Positions 24,482 to 34,911 of a stretch of 64,000 nucleotides of DNA are shown here, piece after piece. The notes beneath the pieces were generated by a model. That model was given only the letters and a program-made list of their open reading frames with translations. It searched no databases and was not told the DNA's origin. The position numbers were made by a program, and so were the translations under genes. Positions within the stretch are counted from its first letter, which is position 1, and each line of letters starts with the position of its first letter. This DNA is from Antedon mediterranea (Eukaryota; Echinodermata; Crinoidea; Comatulida; Antedonidae): assembly GCF_964355755.1 (NCBI RefSeq), contig NC_092671.1, positions 25,976,070 to 26,040,069 on the forward strand, written 5' to 3'.

Positions 24482-25753
24482 AGAGTACAACGTGAGGAGG
24501 ACCTGTGGTGTAGGCTTAAGTACTCACTTTTTTATATTTTTTATACAATTTGGTGAGGATGGGATTAGCCTACCAGTAAAGCTTGGTTCCCACTTGCAAC
24601 GTAAGTGATTTGACCAATCATAAGCGATGGATTATTCGAACAGTAGCTTGTCATTGGTCAACTCGCTTGCATTGCACGTACATCCTTGTGTTGCGTCTCT
24701 AGTGAGAACCACGCTTTAGTGAAAGTTCTATCCTATACGTTGTATGCCTACATACTTTATTTTGGAATCATTGTAGAGGTCTAACATTAATATGCTGTAA
24801 ATCAACGGCTCAATGTAAATTGTAAAACCTACCATCGGCATGACATCAACTTTGTTTGATCTCCGCCAGAAAATCTTAAGAATTCGCTTTAACTTTCTAA
24901 TTTTTGTAAAAAGTACTTGTCGAGCAGCAAAAGCAATACAGAATGTAAATACATTAATGTTATTGTTGGTATGGTAGGTGTGGCAACTCGTTGGTACGAG
25001 CAACGCATGTACGCACCACGCAGAAATTGCGCGACGCACATGAAATCTTAAGCACGCAACAACACGATCGGTGAAAACTTAAAATAATTGGGAATTTCAA
25101 GAAAGCTTTGCGATCGATACTAAATATACAAGAAAGAGAATAATACATTGTTGCAATGGACTATTCAGTCGTAATTATTTTGTCATTTTGTTAAAACTCT
25201 GTCTTAAATTTTACGAAATGGCAGCAAAATTGTCACCTGGAAAAATTTATTTGAATACGCAAATAATTAGCATTGTTTCAACAGTTTTCAACTTGAAATA
25301 TTTTAACTACAATTAGGCCTATTCTTCTTACTATTAACAAGTTTAACACTTTTTGTAATGCTATATTTAGTTTATCTTACAACGCTTTTAAAATCTCTTA
25401 CAATATCAGTTGGTTAATAACCAACACCTATGTATTGCGATGTGGAATGACATACATATACTGTAAGTGACGTATTTGTCTTTACTCTGGTTTCTCTGCA
25501 TCACGCATAAATCTTTCGCCTTTTACTAAAGATTTCCGTGTAGAGGAACAACTATTGAGTTTTAACTCAATTTTTCTCAACCCTTGTTTTTTGAACGAGG
25601 GTAATTATGAAGTGTTAATGTCAGAAATGTAATTATTATCAAGACAGGCTACGAGTTATACATTTATATTCAAATGTGATTTTTAGAATACACTATATTT
25701 GGTCATAATGACAGTACCCGTTTATGATGTGATTTTTTTTATTGAAATCCTAT
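24482..25753. repeat. R-B tandem array, block 3
   Basis: R-B continues from the XPG/CXC element to attgaaatcctat, where it meets the internal part of a KLF copy. The join is abrupt, with no repeat or TIR, and looks like a recombination breakpoint. Confidence 0.8.
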
Positions 25754-26096
25754 CGCAATGGATGGTGCGGGTGGGGACGAACGCATACTCGACGAACAGT
25801 CACTGACCGATGCTAGGCTGTTTGGTGAACATGTCTCTGTGCGTTGTTGACCTACCATGCTGTGATCCCAGTCGTGTAATAGCGACTCAACATCATTTAA
25901 AACCTGTGAGGGTAAAACATACGGAGGTTGATAAGTCATTTGTGGCATATAAATCCTCGGCACATAATAATATGGTGTTTCCCCGCAGTAATAGTGGTAA
26001 GCCATTTCTATACGTCCCCGCACTACGATTTTTTCAAACAGAATGTGTGATTGCTAAAGCCTTGTTGGAATTTAAGGTACAGGTGAATCATTGAAT
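25754..26096 (-). pseudogene. KLF copy 2, N-terminal part only
   Basis: Minus-strand copy of the N-terminal half of the KLF at 12459-13407, starting MRGRIEMAYHYYCG and broken after the SSMRSSPP segment, where it runs into R-B sequence. A few substitutions separate the copies (one changes an Asn to Tyr at the NYV/YYV position). No zinc fingers remain at this end; the matching C-terminal end lies at 34480-34609 beyond the BEL element. Confidence 0.85.
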
Positions 26097-26238
26097 TATC
26101 ATATAATTTGCGGACCATGACCGAAGCACTTCCGCTTCGATCTATTCGACGAAAATAAAAAAAGGATAACTATTTTCTGCTTTATACTTAATTTAATGTA
26201 ATGGTGATCTAATAACAGGCGTAACAACACATAATACA
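26097..26238. repeat. R-A fragment left of the BEL element
   Basis: Begins at the same KLF/R-A junction as 13408 and stops at cataataca where the BEL LTR starts. Continues at 32972. Confidence 0.8.
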
Positions 26239-26877
26239 TGTAGAAATGTATGTACTGTTTTATCTGGTTCGGTAGTAGGTGGGTAGAATGACAGACAGAA
26301 TGAAACAAAGTAGTCAGCGTGTAAAACTCAAGGTAACTTTTAATAGGTAATCCTCCACAGTATAGGTGATGAGGTTGCAAATTGACAAGGTGTCAATGTG
26401 GCTATTTGGCAATGTGGGTGTGTGCGTGTGCGTGTGCGTGTGTTCATTCATCACTACAAATACAAAATAAATGGAAACGGATAAGTAACAATAGTACCGG
26501 CAATATTAGCATACGGGTCACGTGACCCAAACTGTCCGAGAGAGAGAGGCTCTCGCAGAGTACAAAACAATGAAAACAACGTGCGTCGGCCTAGAGAAGA
26601 CGTCACCTAAACTGACTAAAATATAACTTTTAAAATCTTTTTATCAACAATTACAGCCTATTACCAGGATTCCTGGTTTATATAAAAACAAGTAATAAGG
26701 TTAATAATATTTCAGAACTCACCAAAACACTATAATTTACATAATAATATGGTAATTGGAACGCTTCAGGCATGTTTATATGACATTAACTGCGAACGGG
26801 TGCGCGCACGCCAACGTCCGATATTCGAAGCATATTAATATATGCGCCCTCAACGGATGACATAAATCTTTACAACA
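26239..26877 (-). repeat. 3' LTR of BEL/Pao element
   Basis: 639 bp. Compared with 32333-32971 it differs at one site in taggta[a/g]tcctcc, one in cgag[a/c]gagag, and three in an AT run near 26706. Contains a GTGTGCGTGTGCG microsatellite and the palindrome GGGTCACGTGACCC. Confidence 0.9.
26515..26528. promoter_or_regulatory. 14-bp palindrome with E-box in BEL LTR
   Basis: GGGTCACGTGACCC is perfectly palindromic and centred on CACGTG, the binding site of bHLH-ZIP factors such as USF or Myc/Max. A CRE-like GACGTCA lies about 70 bp further on. Both are kept in the other LTR. A role in driving the element is inference. Confidence 0.45.
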
Positions 26878-26895
26878 GCCGCCCCTAAATTTAGG
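26878..26895 (-). other. Polypurine tract of BEL/Pao element
   Basis: On the minus strand TTTAGGGGCGGC immediately precedes the 3' LTR start TGTTGTAAAG, the expected position of the plus-strand primer. Confidence 0.6.
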
Positions 26896-27111
26896 CACTA
26901 AATTTAAAGTAAACTATCATATAAAGACATGTAAATACAAGGTATCTAATAAAAAAAAATAAAAAAAAAAAAACTTGAACGGTTACTGAAGCTCTGGGAG
27001 TTTGATCAGTTTTACAACAGGGCGTACATATGTCTTGCCCTTAACGAGTACTTCGGCCGAGAGCACTCTGCCATCCTCTCCGGGGAAAACTTTGGTTATA
27101 CGTCCTATTAT

Positions 27112-30100
27112 TCATTGGCCTCGGGGAAGTAGGTTGTCCATGATAAGGACGACCGTGTCTTCCTGCAAGTTCTCCGACTCCCTCCACCACTTCTGCCTGA
27201 CCTGCAGGTTCGGCAAGTGGTGCCTGATAAAGTGTCTCCAGAAATGATTAATCAGCACCTGGCTATGTCTCCATCTTTTCTTCGTCAAAAGATCATGTTC
27301 GGTGTATATCACCTGTGGCATAACTGGATCTAGCCGTCCCATCAGAAGGATGTTGGGTGTAACCGCGTTGACATCCTTAGAGTCATTTGATACGTAACCC
27401 AGTGGTTTTGAGTTTAGTATACCTTCAACTTCTATAAGCAGGGTCATAAGAACTGGTTCTGTAACTAGCTGGTTGCCTATTGCTACTCTGAGAGCTGTCT
27501 TCGCACTCCTAACCGCTCTCTCCCATATTCCTCCGAAGTGAGGAGCGTTAGGAGGATTGTAGATGAATTCTACTTGAAACGGTCGTAGTTTGTCTCGAAG
27601 ATCAGCTGTCATCAGGTCGAAGGCTGACTTGAGTTCTTTGTCTCCCCCTTTGAAGTTAGTTCCACAATCACTGAAAATCTTAGCTGGTTGGCCCTTTCGC
27701 GCAACAAATCTGCGAAACGACAACAGGAATGCTTCCGTATTCATGCTCTCCAAAAGCTCTAAATGGATGGCGCCAACTGTCATACACTTGTAGACTATTC
27801 CCCATCTCCTTTCTGTTCTCCGTCCAACTTTCACAGACATGGGTCCGAAGCAGTCGATCCCGGTGCAGTGGAAAACAGGTTTGAATATTTGTAATCTTGC
27901 GGCCGGCAGGTCTCTCATCCGAGGAATGGTAGGATTTGCTCGCCACCTCTGACATTCTTGACAAAGTCGTTGTTGTCCTTTAACAGCTTCTCTGCCTCTG
28001 AGAATCCAGTATCTCCTTCTCAGGTCTGCTAGAACACGTTCTGGTCCAGGATGTAGCAACTTAGCGTCGGTATGTCGGATTATGAGTTTTGTGATGTAGT
28101 GCTTTGGATCAAGAATGATTGGGTGCTTCAATTGCTCTTGTATAGCATTTGCTTCACTCAATCGGCTACCTACTCTTATAAGACCAGCGTCATTGTCCCA
28201 TTCTGGACTTAATTGCTTCAGTCTACTACCTGTAGGTAGTGAGGTTCCAGTTTTCAGTGCTGTAACGTCTTCTGGAAAACAGCATCGTTGTACCATTCTC
28301 CAGGCTTCATTCTCAATTTGTTGAGGGGCCGCCCCATCAAACTTCCGGCCGAGCTGGAGCAACAGTGCATCAAAGTCCTTTAGGTGGCTGATCTCATTTG
28401 TAGCATCAACATTGACTAGCCCACAGAAAACACTTTTCTTGACTTCTGTGTCACCAGGTTGATCTTGGAGTTTGGGCATCACTGGCCAGTGGTCTGTAGC
28501 CTGAGCTAGAAAGGACGGTCCATATTTCCACCTGTGGTCGCTTGCGACTTCCTCTAAGGACATACCTCTTGTGATATCATCTGCTACATTCTGCTTTGTG
28601 GGCACATAGTGCCAGGTCATGTCTTTGGTTAAGTGGTTTATTTCTGTTACTCGAGTTCCGACGAAGACCTTGAATCTACAGGTTTCTGAAGTGAGCCACG
28701 TCAGTACCGTTGTGGAATCGCTCCACAGGTGCTTCGTACTAATAGGAATCTTCAAGGTTTGCTCCATGAAGTCCATCAGTCTTGCACCAACCAGTGCGGC
28801 GCAGAGTTCCAATTTTGGCATGCTTAACTGTTTCTTAGGAGCGACCTTGGATTTGGCTATAACGAATGCGGTTTCCACTTTCCCATCTCGCTCTCCGCGG
28901 ATGTAGCCGACTGCACCATAAGCTCTTTCGGAAGAATCGCAGAAGACATGTAACTGGTGAGTGGCATCCTTAAGTGTGAGATATCGTCTCGAGATGTTGA
29001 CCTGATCGATGTACTTAAGTTCGTCTTCCCATTGGACCCAGGAGGCTCGAATCTCGGAGTTAGTTATTTCTCTGTCCCAATCGATGTTATCCATATTCCA
29101 CAAGTCTTGGACTATAAGCTTGCCCCTAATAAGGAATGGAACCAAGAAGCCAATGGGGTCGTATTGTCTTGCTAGTGTCCGGTAAATATATCGCATTGTT
29201 ACAACATCTTGATGATCGTGATTCTGGCGGTATGTAAGTGAGTCAGATCCAGTATCCCAGCGCATACCCAACATAGGTTCTGCTTCATTAGTGTCTTGTT
29301 GGAACTCTAATATAGTGCAGGATGAGAGTGCTTCTTCAGGCAATCCCTTTAAAACCTCCGGTTTATTGCTAGCCCACTGTCTGACGTTGAAGCCAGCCAT
29401 GCTCAGTACAGTCCTGATGTCATGCACAAGGATTTCAGCTTCTTCTGTAGATTTCGTGCTATCCAAACAGTTGTCTACATAAAAGGCCTCCATGACGGAT
29501 CTTTTAACTTCTGGATATTGTTCACCATGCTCTACAGCTAGTTTCTGGAGTGGATAAGTAGCGCAGCACGGGCTACAGGTAGATCCAAATAACAGAGATA
29601 ACCATTGGTAGATGGTAGGTTGTTTAGTTTCATCACAATCCCTCCAGATGAAGCGGAACAGGGATTGGTCTTCTGGTTTTAGTCGTACCTGGTGGAACAT
29701 GGCTTTAATGTCGCCAGATATCGCTACTTCATGTTGGCGAAACCTCAGGATTACTCCGATGAGAGATGAACCCAAATTAGGTCCGGCTAGCAGATGCTTA
29801 TTCAAGTTCAGACCCTGGAATTCGTGGGAGCAATTGAACACTAATCTATGTTTACCTTTCTGTTCGATAACATAGTGAGGGACGAACCACGATTCCTCAG
29901 ACTTCTCGGCTTCTTCGGCTGTAATAATCTTCACTAGTTTATCGTCGACTAGCTTCTGGATTAATTGGTTGTGTTTCTCACGTCTTTCAGGCTTCTGGTT
30001 GTAGCACCTCTCCGTTCTCCTCATGTGTGGAATCACCGACTCAACACCAGCTCGGAATCGTGTACCGCTGTTATCACGCAACAGAGGAACCTCATAACGG

Positions 30101-32310
30101 TTCACTCCATCTACTTGAATCAGGTGTGTGGAATGGTCGAGATTGTTCACTGCCATTTGGTCGAGTCGAGAACGAGTTGCTGCCTTACTAGGAGGAAGTT
30201 CTTCCACCTGCCAAAGCCTTCTAACATCAGACTTCAGTTGTGATGACTCGCATAGGGTGAAGGTTGTTACAGTGACCGGTGGCTTGGTCAAAGGCATAGG
30301 AACTGGGCCATGCAATGTCCATCCAAACACTGTATGTACTGCTGCTGGAGAGTTAATGCCTAGCTGTATCATCGGGCTTCTATGCGTAAGCAAATGTACG
30401 TTGTCAGCTCCGATCATGACTAAAGGAAGTGCGTCAGTTATTTCTGGTAAAGGGACATCTTTCAGGTAATTGTAGTTCTCTTTGATCTCTCTTGTTGGGT
30501 ACGAGTAGGTCCCCAGTGTTAACAAGGTCGAAGAAAACGCATCGTCAAGGTTATATCTGTTGTGAGTCTCGCCTCTTGCCGATATTTGTACGTTTACACT
30601 CCGTCCAGGAACAGTGGTTGTTCCGTGTTCCACAGTTTTCAGAACAATGCTGTCTTCATGGCCCTGTATGTGTAGTTTATTCATTCCATCAGTGAGCAGC
30701 ATGGTTCTCATCGACCCATCATCTAAAACAGCGTAGGTATCAACTTGGCTGGTAGGACTGTATAATGTTACCGGGACGATTTTCAGGAATACGTCTCTGG
30801 GCTTGTACTGTTGACACAGACTGTAGAGTTGGTTGGTTGCCGCTGCTGGATTGGAAGGAGTGGACTGTTGAGATGCCGGTGACAGGGTGTCGTGCAAAAC
30901 TGTAAGATGCAGTTCAGAGCACATCTTACAACCCTTCCGAAGAGTACATTCGGTGGTAACATGTTTTCTAGCGCAATGTTTACAGCGATTGTTATTAGTG
31001 ATCCAATCCTTCATCTGGGATTTGCTTAGTTCTCTAAAGCTTTTGCAGCCCCCAAGGAAATGCTCGTTTCCGTTACAGTAAGGACAGAACATCCGAGGTA
31101 GTTTCTTGCTGTCTTTCGTATCTGTAAGGGTCATAGTTGTTGGTGGTCGGTGATTTCTTTGGTGATCCCTTTGGTTAGGTTTATCCTTTTCTGGCTTCTT
31201 AGCGGTTAGCACCCTTCCAAATACTGGATCTTCCTCTTTGTCCCTAGCCTTCTGAACAAATTCAAGTAGATGCTTGAGTGTAGCGGTGGTATGGTTCTCT
31301 TTCAACTTGAAATTGACGTCTTTCCACTTGTTTCGGAGGAATGTCGGTAAAATCTGCACAACTTTGGATAATCCCTCCATGGTATCCAGTTCCGAGAGTT
31401 TCCCCAAAGCTTCTAGGGTTCCGTAGCAGTTTCCTAGGTCATCTGCAAAATCTCCGAGTGTATCGAGGGTAACTGTCTCTCGCTTCAGTATTTTATCAGT
31501 CCAGGCCTTGGTTATTATGTTGGGGTCCCCAAACTTCTCTTTTAGCTTTTTAATGGCTGCTATGTAGCCTTCTTCGGCTGGTTTAAGGACACAATACTGT
31601 ATTGAAGAATATGCAGCACCCTCACATAATGAGAGTAGATGTTGTAACTTGACACCATCATCTGGGACTTGAGAAACGCTGCTCTTGTATGCTGTAATGA
31701 ATGCATGGTACCGTAGCGGGTCTCCTCTGAATTTTATCGGTTGGCTGCGGGGTAGAGCAATTGCCCGTAACAAGCCTTCCCAGTTGAAGGCGTTTGTGTC
31801 CAATGAACTACTGCTGGCTGTGGATAAATTAGGGTTAATGACATTATTATCGTTAACATTATCAACTTCAATAGCGGGATCACTTAAATTAACATCACTA
31901 ACATTATCATCATGAATATCATTTTGATTACTTGAAACTTCATCATTAATAACATTACTATTATTTACATTACTGTCATTTACTAAAACAACAGTCTCAT
32001 TTTGTTTCTTTTCTAAAGATCTAATACTGTTTCTTGTCTGTTCTATTTCAATCAAGAACTGGTCCTGGCAATCCTGCATCCATTTCTCTTCTGTGTTGTA
32101 GTCTTCCTCGCCCTCCACATGTTCGACTAATTCGTTATGCTTTAGTTCTACTACGGCGAAGAGGTCCTCTAATAAATCTGCCTTCCTTTTAATCTCTTCC
32201 AAATCTGGGTTCTCCAATGCAAGCATCCTCCTCAGTGCGTTGCCTTGTCTGGTTAAATTTCCTTTAGCATTACGTCTGTTGATTTTCAGTTGTTTCAATT
32301 CCTCCGCCAT
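27112..32310 (-). CDS. BEL/Pao Gag-Pol polyprotein (1,732 aa, stopped early)
   Basis: One frame encodes Gag and all enzymes. Seen in order: a charged coiled-coil-like N-terminus; a Gag core with FRGDPLRYHAF, as in the DUF1759 family; zinc knuckles starting C409-C412-H417-C422 (CX2CX4HX4C), followed by CKHC...H...C and CKMC...H; a protease region with LDDGS at 529-533; reverse transcriptase/peptidase A17 region with YVDN at 944-947; RNase H; integrase with an HHCC module and triad D1486, D1548, E1597. The frame ends in a TGA (27112-27114), but the same frame continues 42 codons to TAA at 26983-26985, with sequence resembling the usual C-terminal (DUF5641-like) end. A single base change therefore probably truncates the protein. 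YVDN in place of YVDD occurs in some BEL lineages. The ATG lies 22 bases after the 5' LTR, just past the primer site. Confidence 0.93.
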   Translation of the reverse strand: MAEELKQLKINRRNAKGNLTRQGNALRRMLALENPDLEEIKRKADLLEDLFAVVELKHNELVEHVEGEEDYNTEEKWMQDCQDQFLIEIEQTRNSIRSLEKKQNETVVLVNDSNVNNSNVINDEVSSNQNDIHDDNVSDVNLSDPAIEVDNVNDNNVINPNLSTASSSSLDTNAFNWEGLLRAIALPRSQPIKFRGDPLRYHAFITAYKSSVSQVPDDGVKLQHLLSLCEGAAYSSIQYCVLKPAEEGYIAAIKKLKEKFGDPNIITKAWTDKILKRETVTLDTLGDFADDLGNCYGTLEALGKLSELDTMEGLSKVVQILPTFLRNKWKDVNFKLKENHTTATLKHLLEFVQKARDKEEDPVFGRVLTAKKPEKDKPNQRDHQRNHRPPTTMTLTDTKDSKKLPRMFCPYCNGNEHFLGGCKSFRELSKSQMKDWITNNNRCKHCARKHVTTECTLRKGCKMCSELHLTVLHDTLSPASQQSTPSNPAAATNQLYSLCQQYKPRDVFLKIVPVTLYSPTSQVDTYAVLDDGSMRTMLLTDGMNKLHIQGHEDSIVLKTVEHGTTTVPGRSVNVQISARGETHNRYNLDDAFSSTLLTLGTYSYPTREIKENYNYLKDVPLPEITDALPLVMIGADNVHLLTHRSPMIQLGINSPAAVHTVFGWTLHGPVPMPLTKPPVTVTTFTLCESSQLKSDVRRLWQVEELPPSKAATRSRLDQMAVNNLDHSTHLIQVDGVNRYEVPLLRDNSGTRFRAGVESVIPHMRRTERCYNQKPERREKHNQLIQKLVDDKLVKIITAEEAEKSEESWFVPHYVIEQKGKHRLVFNCSHEFQGLNLNKHLLAGPNLGSSLIGVILRFRQHEVAISGDIKAMFHQVRLKPEDQSLFRFIWRDCDETKQPTIYQWLSLLFGSTCSPCCATYPLQKLAVEHGEQYPEVKRSVMEAFYVDNCLDSTKSTEEAEILVHDIRTVLSMAGFNVRQWASNKPEVLKGLPEEALSSCTILEFQQDTNEAEPMLGMRWDTGSDSLTYRQNHDHQDVVTMRYIYRTLARQYDPIGFLVPFLIRGKLIVQDLWNMDNIDWDREITNSEIRASWVQWEDELKYIDQVNISRRYLTLKDATHQLHVFCDSSERAYGAVGYIRGERDGKVETAFVIAKSKVAPKKQLSMPKLELCAALVGARLMDFMEQTLKIPISTKHLWSDSTTVLTWLTSETCRFKVFVGTRVTEINHLTKDMTWHYVPTKQNVADDITRGMSLEEVASDHRWKYGPSFLAQATDHWPVMPKLQDQPGDTEVKKSVFCGLVNVDATNEISHLKDFDALLLQLGRKFDGAAPQQIENEAWRMVQRCCFPEDVTALKTGTSLPTGSRLKQLSPEWDNDAGLIRVGSRLSEANAIQEQLKHPIILDPKHYITKLIIRHTDAKLLHPGPERVLADLRRRYWILRGREAVKGQQRLCQECQRWRANPTIPRMRDLPAARLQIFKPVFHCTGIDCFGPMSVKVGRRTERRWGIVYKCMTVGAIHLELLESMNTEAFLLSFRRFVARKGQPAKIFSDCGTNFKGGDKELKSAFDLMTADLRDKLRPFQVEFIYNPPNAPHFGGIWERAVRSAKTALRVAIGNQLVTEPVLMTLLIEVEGILNSKPLGYVSNDSKDVNAVTPNILLMGRLDPVMPQVIYTEHDLLTKKRWRHSQVLINHFWRHFIRHHLPNLQVRQKWWRESENLQEDTVVLIMDNLLPRGQ

Positions 32311-32312
32311 TT

Positions 32313-32332
32313 TTATCCGGCTCGAGGGACCA
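32313..32332 (-). other. Primer binding site of BEL/Pao element
   Basis: Directly after the 5' LTR on the minus strand: TGGTCCCTCGAGCCGGAT. Its complement, ATCCGGCTCGAGGGACCA, has the form of a tRNA 3' end with part of the T arm, acceptor stem and CCA. The tRNA identity was not determined. Confidence 0.75.
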
Positions 32333-32971
32333 TGTAGAAATGTATGTACTGTTTTATCTGGTTCGGTAGTAGGTGGGTAGAATGACAGACAGAATGAAAC
32401 AAAGTAGTCAGCGTGTAAAACTCAAGGTAACTTTTAATAGGTAGTCCTCCACAGTATAGGTGATGAGGTTGCAAATTGACAAGGTGTCAATGTGGCTATT
32501 TGGCAATGTGGGTGTGTGCGTGTGCGTGTGCGTGTGTTCATTCATCACTACAAATACAAAATAAATGGAAACGGATAAGTAACAATAGTACCGGCAATAT
32601 TAGCATACGGGTCACGTGACCCAAACTGTCCGAGCGAGAGAGGCTCTCGCAGAGTACAAAACAATGAAAACAACGTGCGTCGGCCTAGAGAAGACGTCAC
32701 CTAAACTGACTAAAATATAACTTTTAAAATCTTTTTATCAACAATTACAGCCTATTACCAGGATTCCTGGTTTATATAAAAACAAGTAATAAGGTTAAAA
32801 AAAATTCAGAACTCACCAAAACACTATAATTTACATAATAATATGGTAATTGGAACGCTTCAGGCATGTTTATATGACATTAACTGCGAACGGGTGCGCG
32901 CACGCCAACGTCCGATATTCGAAGCATATTAATATATGCGCCCTCAACGGATGACATAAATCTTTACAACA
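32333..32971 (-). repeat. 5' LTR of BEL/Pao element
   Basis: 639 bp, partner of 26239-26877; the E-box palindrome is at 32609-32622. Followed by R-A sequence catattgtag. Confidence 0.9.
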
Positions 32972-34479
32972 CATATTGTAGTTTAATACTGGCTTAAATA
33001 TTTTTGTTTTATATAAACTGTATTCTAAAAAATAGTTCTTTTCTAATGAAGAATCTGGGAAGTTTACAATCAAGCAACAACACCACATTCTACGTGAATT
33101 CTGCTGTACGTGAACTAGCCTTAATACCGCCTGATTACGGTATATAGGCCTACAGTAGTAGCTTCAGAATAAATGACGACGCATTTGTTTTACCTTGATA
33201 GACAGAGCCCCAAGCAGACAGCCCACATTACAGATAATCTGCTCTGCAGCACAATACAACTGTACACGCGGTGATTCAACTAAAAGCAGTAAAAAGATTT
33301 TGGCACACAAGGCGTATCATATAATTTGCGGACCATGACCGAAGCACTTCCGCTTCGATCTATTCGACGAAAATAAAAAAAGGATAACTATTTTCTGCTT
33401 TATACTTAATTTAATGTAATGGTGATCTAATAACAGGCGTAACAACACATAATACATATTGTAGTTTAATACTGGCTTAAATATTTTCGTTTTATATAAA
33501 CTGTATTCTAAAAAATGACAATTTAGAACTTAATTTTTCAATAGTACCTAATTTGGCGCCTTAAACGCCAAATTAAGTGCGGTACCTCATTATTTTGGCA
33601 GTGGTACCTCATTTGGCGTGACACCCCTACTGTTCTGTATCCCGTTTGTCTTAATTTCCAAGTAAAAATGAGGTACCACCACGTAACTCCTTATGATTAG
33701 GCCTATTATCATAGAAGAGTACTATACGGACGTCGTACCTGGAAATCACGAGAATTCAGTGTTTGTTGACCAATCATTTTTTAAAGAGCCGTATCTGACC
33801 ATTGCATTGCCCTGTCTGTAAAATTACAGCAGGCCTACTTTATATTATTGTGTTTTCCCTGTTTATCGATACCATGAAGGAAAACGTTTTTGTTCAATCA
33901 GAAAATTTTGCGAGATTTTTTTTAATGGATATTATAATTTATAGTTATAGTTAGTCACCTGATTTTTGTGGCAAATCATTAATAGTTTTGACATTGTTAG
34001 GGTTAGGGACTATAAGACAGATTTTGGTTGCATGATTGTGGAAAACCATCAATGTGGGTTTTTCTTCATACAAGCTACAGCCAAAATATAATAGGGGTAT
34101 ATATTTTTTCAAAGTCATCGTCAAACGCTGAGAGTCAATACAGTATTTCAAACGCATTCTTTCACCTCTAATTGCTCACATTTAATTAATAATATACTGA
34201 AATAAATTCCAGAAAACATTAACTTATTGTGTTTTGTTTTATTTATTGATCGTTGTTTATCGTTTGTAAACCACAGAAAACCACAACTATAAAGAATAGA
34301 ACATAAATTCACAAAATGCAACAAATTAATACAGTATTTGCGAGTGCAATCATGAAACATTAATATTATAAGTACTTTATCGAAACATATAAAAATAATT
34401 TTGCAGATAATAGCACGTTGATATAAAATTCTTTCTATTTACAAGGAATTCATTTAATATTTAAATTTATTTCAAACGA
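32972..34479. repeat. R-A units right of the BEL element
   Basis: Resumes R-A at catattgtag, passes the same deletion junction as 13616 (near 33030), contains a full hairpin segment (near 33547) and ends at tttcaaacga, the same R-A/KLF breakpoint as 12458. One copy-specific TATT insertion near 33592. Non-coding. Confidence 0.85.
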
Positions 34480-34640
<161 letters not shown>

Positions 34641-34683
34641 CTATCTGTAAAACTATAGCAAGTTATACACGTTGCTGTCTGCT

Positions 34684-34689
34684 ATAAAT
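34684..34689 (+). promoter_or_regulatory. Possible TATA box
   Basis: TATAAA in gctataaatgctg, about 90 bases upstream of an ATG that opens a short putative coding exon. Chance occurrence in AT-rich DNA is quite possible. Confidence 0.25.
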
Positions 34690-34772
34690 GCTGTTTATTT
34701 GGAACAGTAGACTTGCGAACGTCTCGGTAACTACGATTAACTAGTAACAAGACCCTCATCCAGATTTAAAAT

Positions 34773-34803
34773 ATGGCTGATAAACAATCAACAACAATAT
34801 CCG
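34773..34803 (+). CDS. Possible first coding exon of an unidentified gene
   Basis: ATG followed by ten codons (MADKQSTTIS plus one base) ending at a consensus splice donor, G|GTAAGC at 34804, in the first stretch of apparently single-copy DNA after the arrays and downstream of a TATAAA. No matching acceptor or second exon could be identified, and the inverted-repeat arm begins 8 bases later. This is a weak call based on exon grammar only. Confidence 0.25.
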
Positions 34804-34811
34804 GTAAGCGA

Positions 34812-34911
34812 TTTTTTTTTCCGTACGTGAGTTCCTCCATCGGTTCGTTTCGGACTCAATCGACTCTTCGGTAAGCCACCGATGCTCACTGATGCGTGAC
34901 AGCAACCACAA
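34812..34911 (+). repeat. Left arm of a widely spaced inverted repeat
   Basis: About 100 bp containing gttcctccatcggttcg and actgatgcgtgacag. Its complement lies at 41366-41456 with small indels. The arms are 6.5 kb apart and enclose the foldback element. Both arms have a poly-T/A edge, so they may be two copies of a short retroposed sequence in opposite orientation. Confidence 0.75.

Larger units (their letters stand above)
26239..32971 (-). mobile_element. Nearly complete BEL/Pao LTR retrotransposon
   Basis: A 6,733-bp element in minus orientation with 639-bp LTRs (TG...CA when read on the minus strand), a primer binding site complementary to a tRNA 3' end, a single gag-pol frame, and a GGGGCGGC-type purine tract beside the 3' LTR. 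The LTRs differ at about five positions, so the copy is older than the gypsy-type element. It interrupts R-A sequence, but the flanks share only CA instead of the expected 4-6 bp duplication. Confidence 0.93.

Noticed and set aside
14288-25753. CRISPR-like or prokaryotic direct repeat array
   Set aside because: Unit length is above 1 kb with no short repeat/spacer structure, and the surrounding content is clearly eukaryotic.
26878-26985. Separate small gene after the BEL polyprotein
   Set aside because: The only coding-like sequence there is the in-frame continuation of the polyprotein beyond the TGA; the rest is the purine tract and A-rich leader to the LTR.
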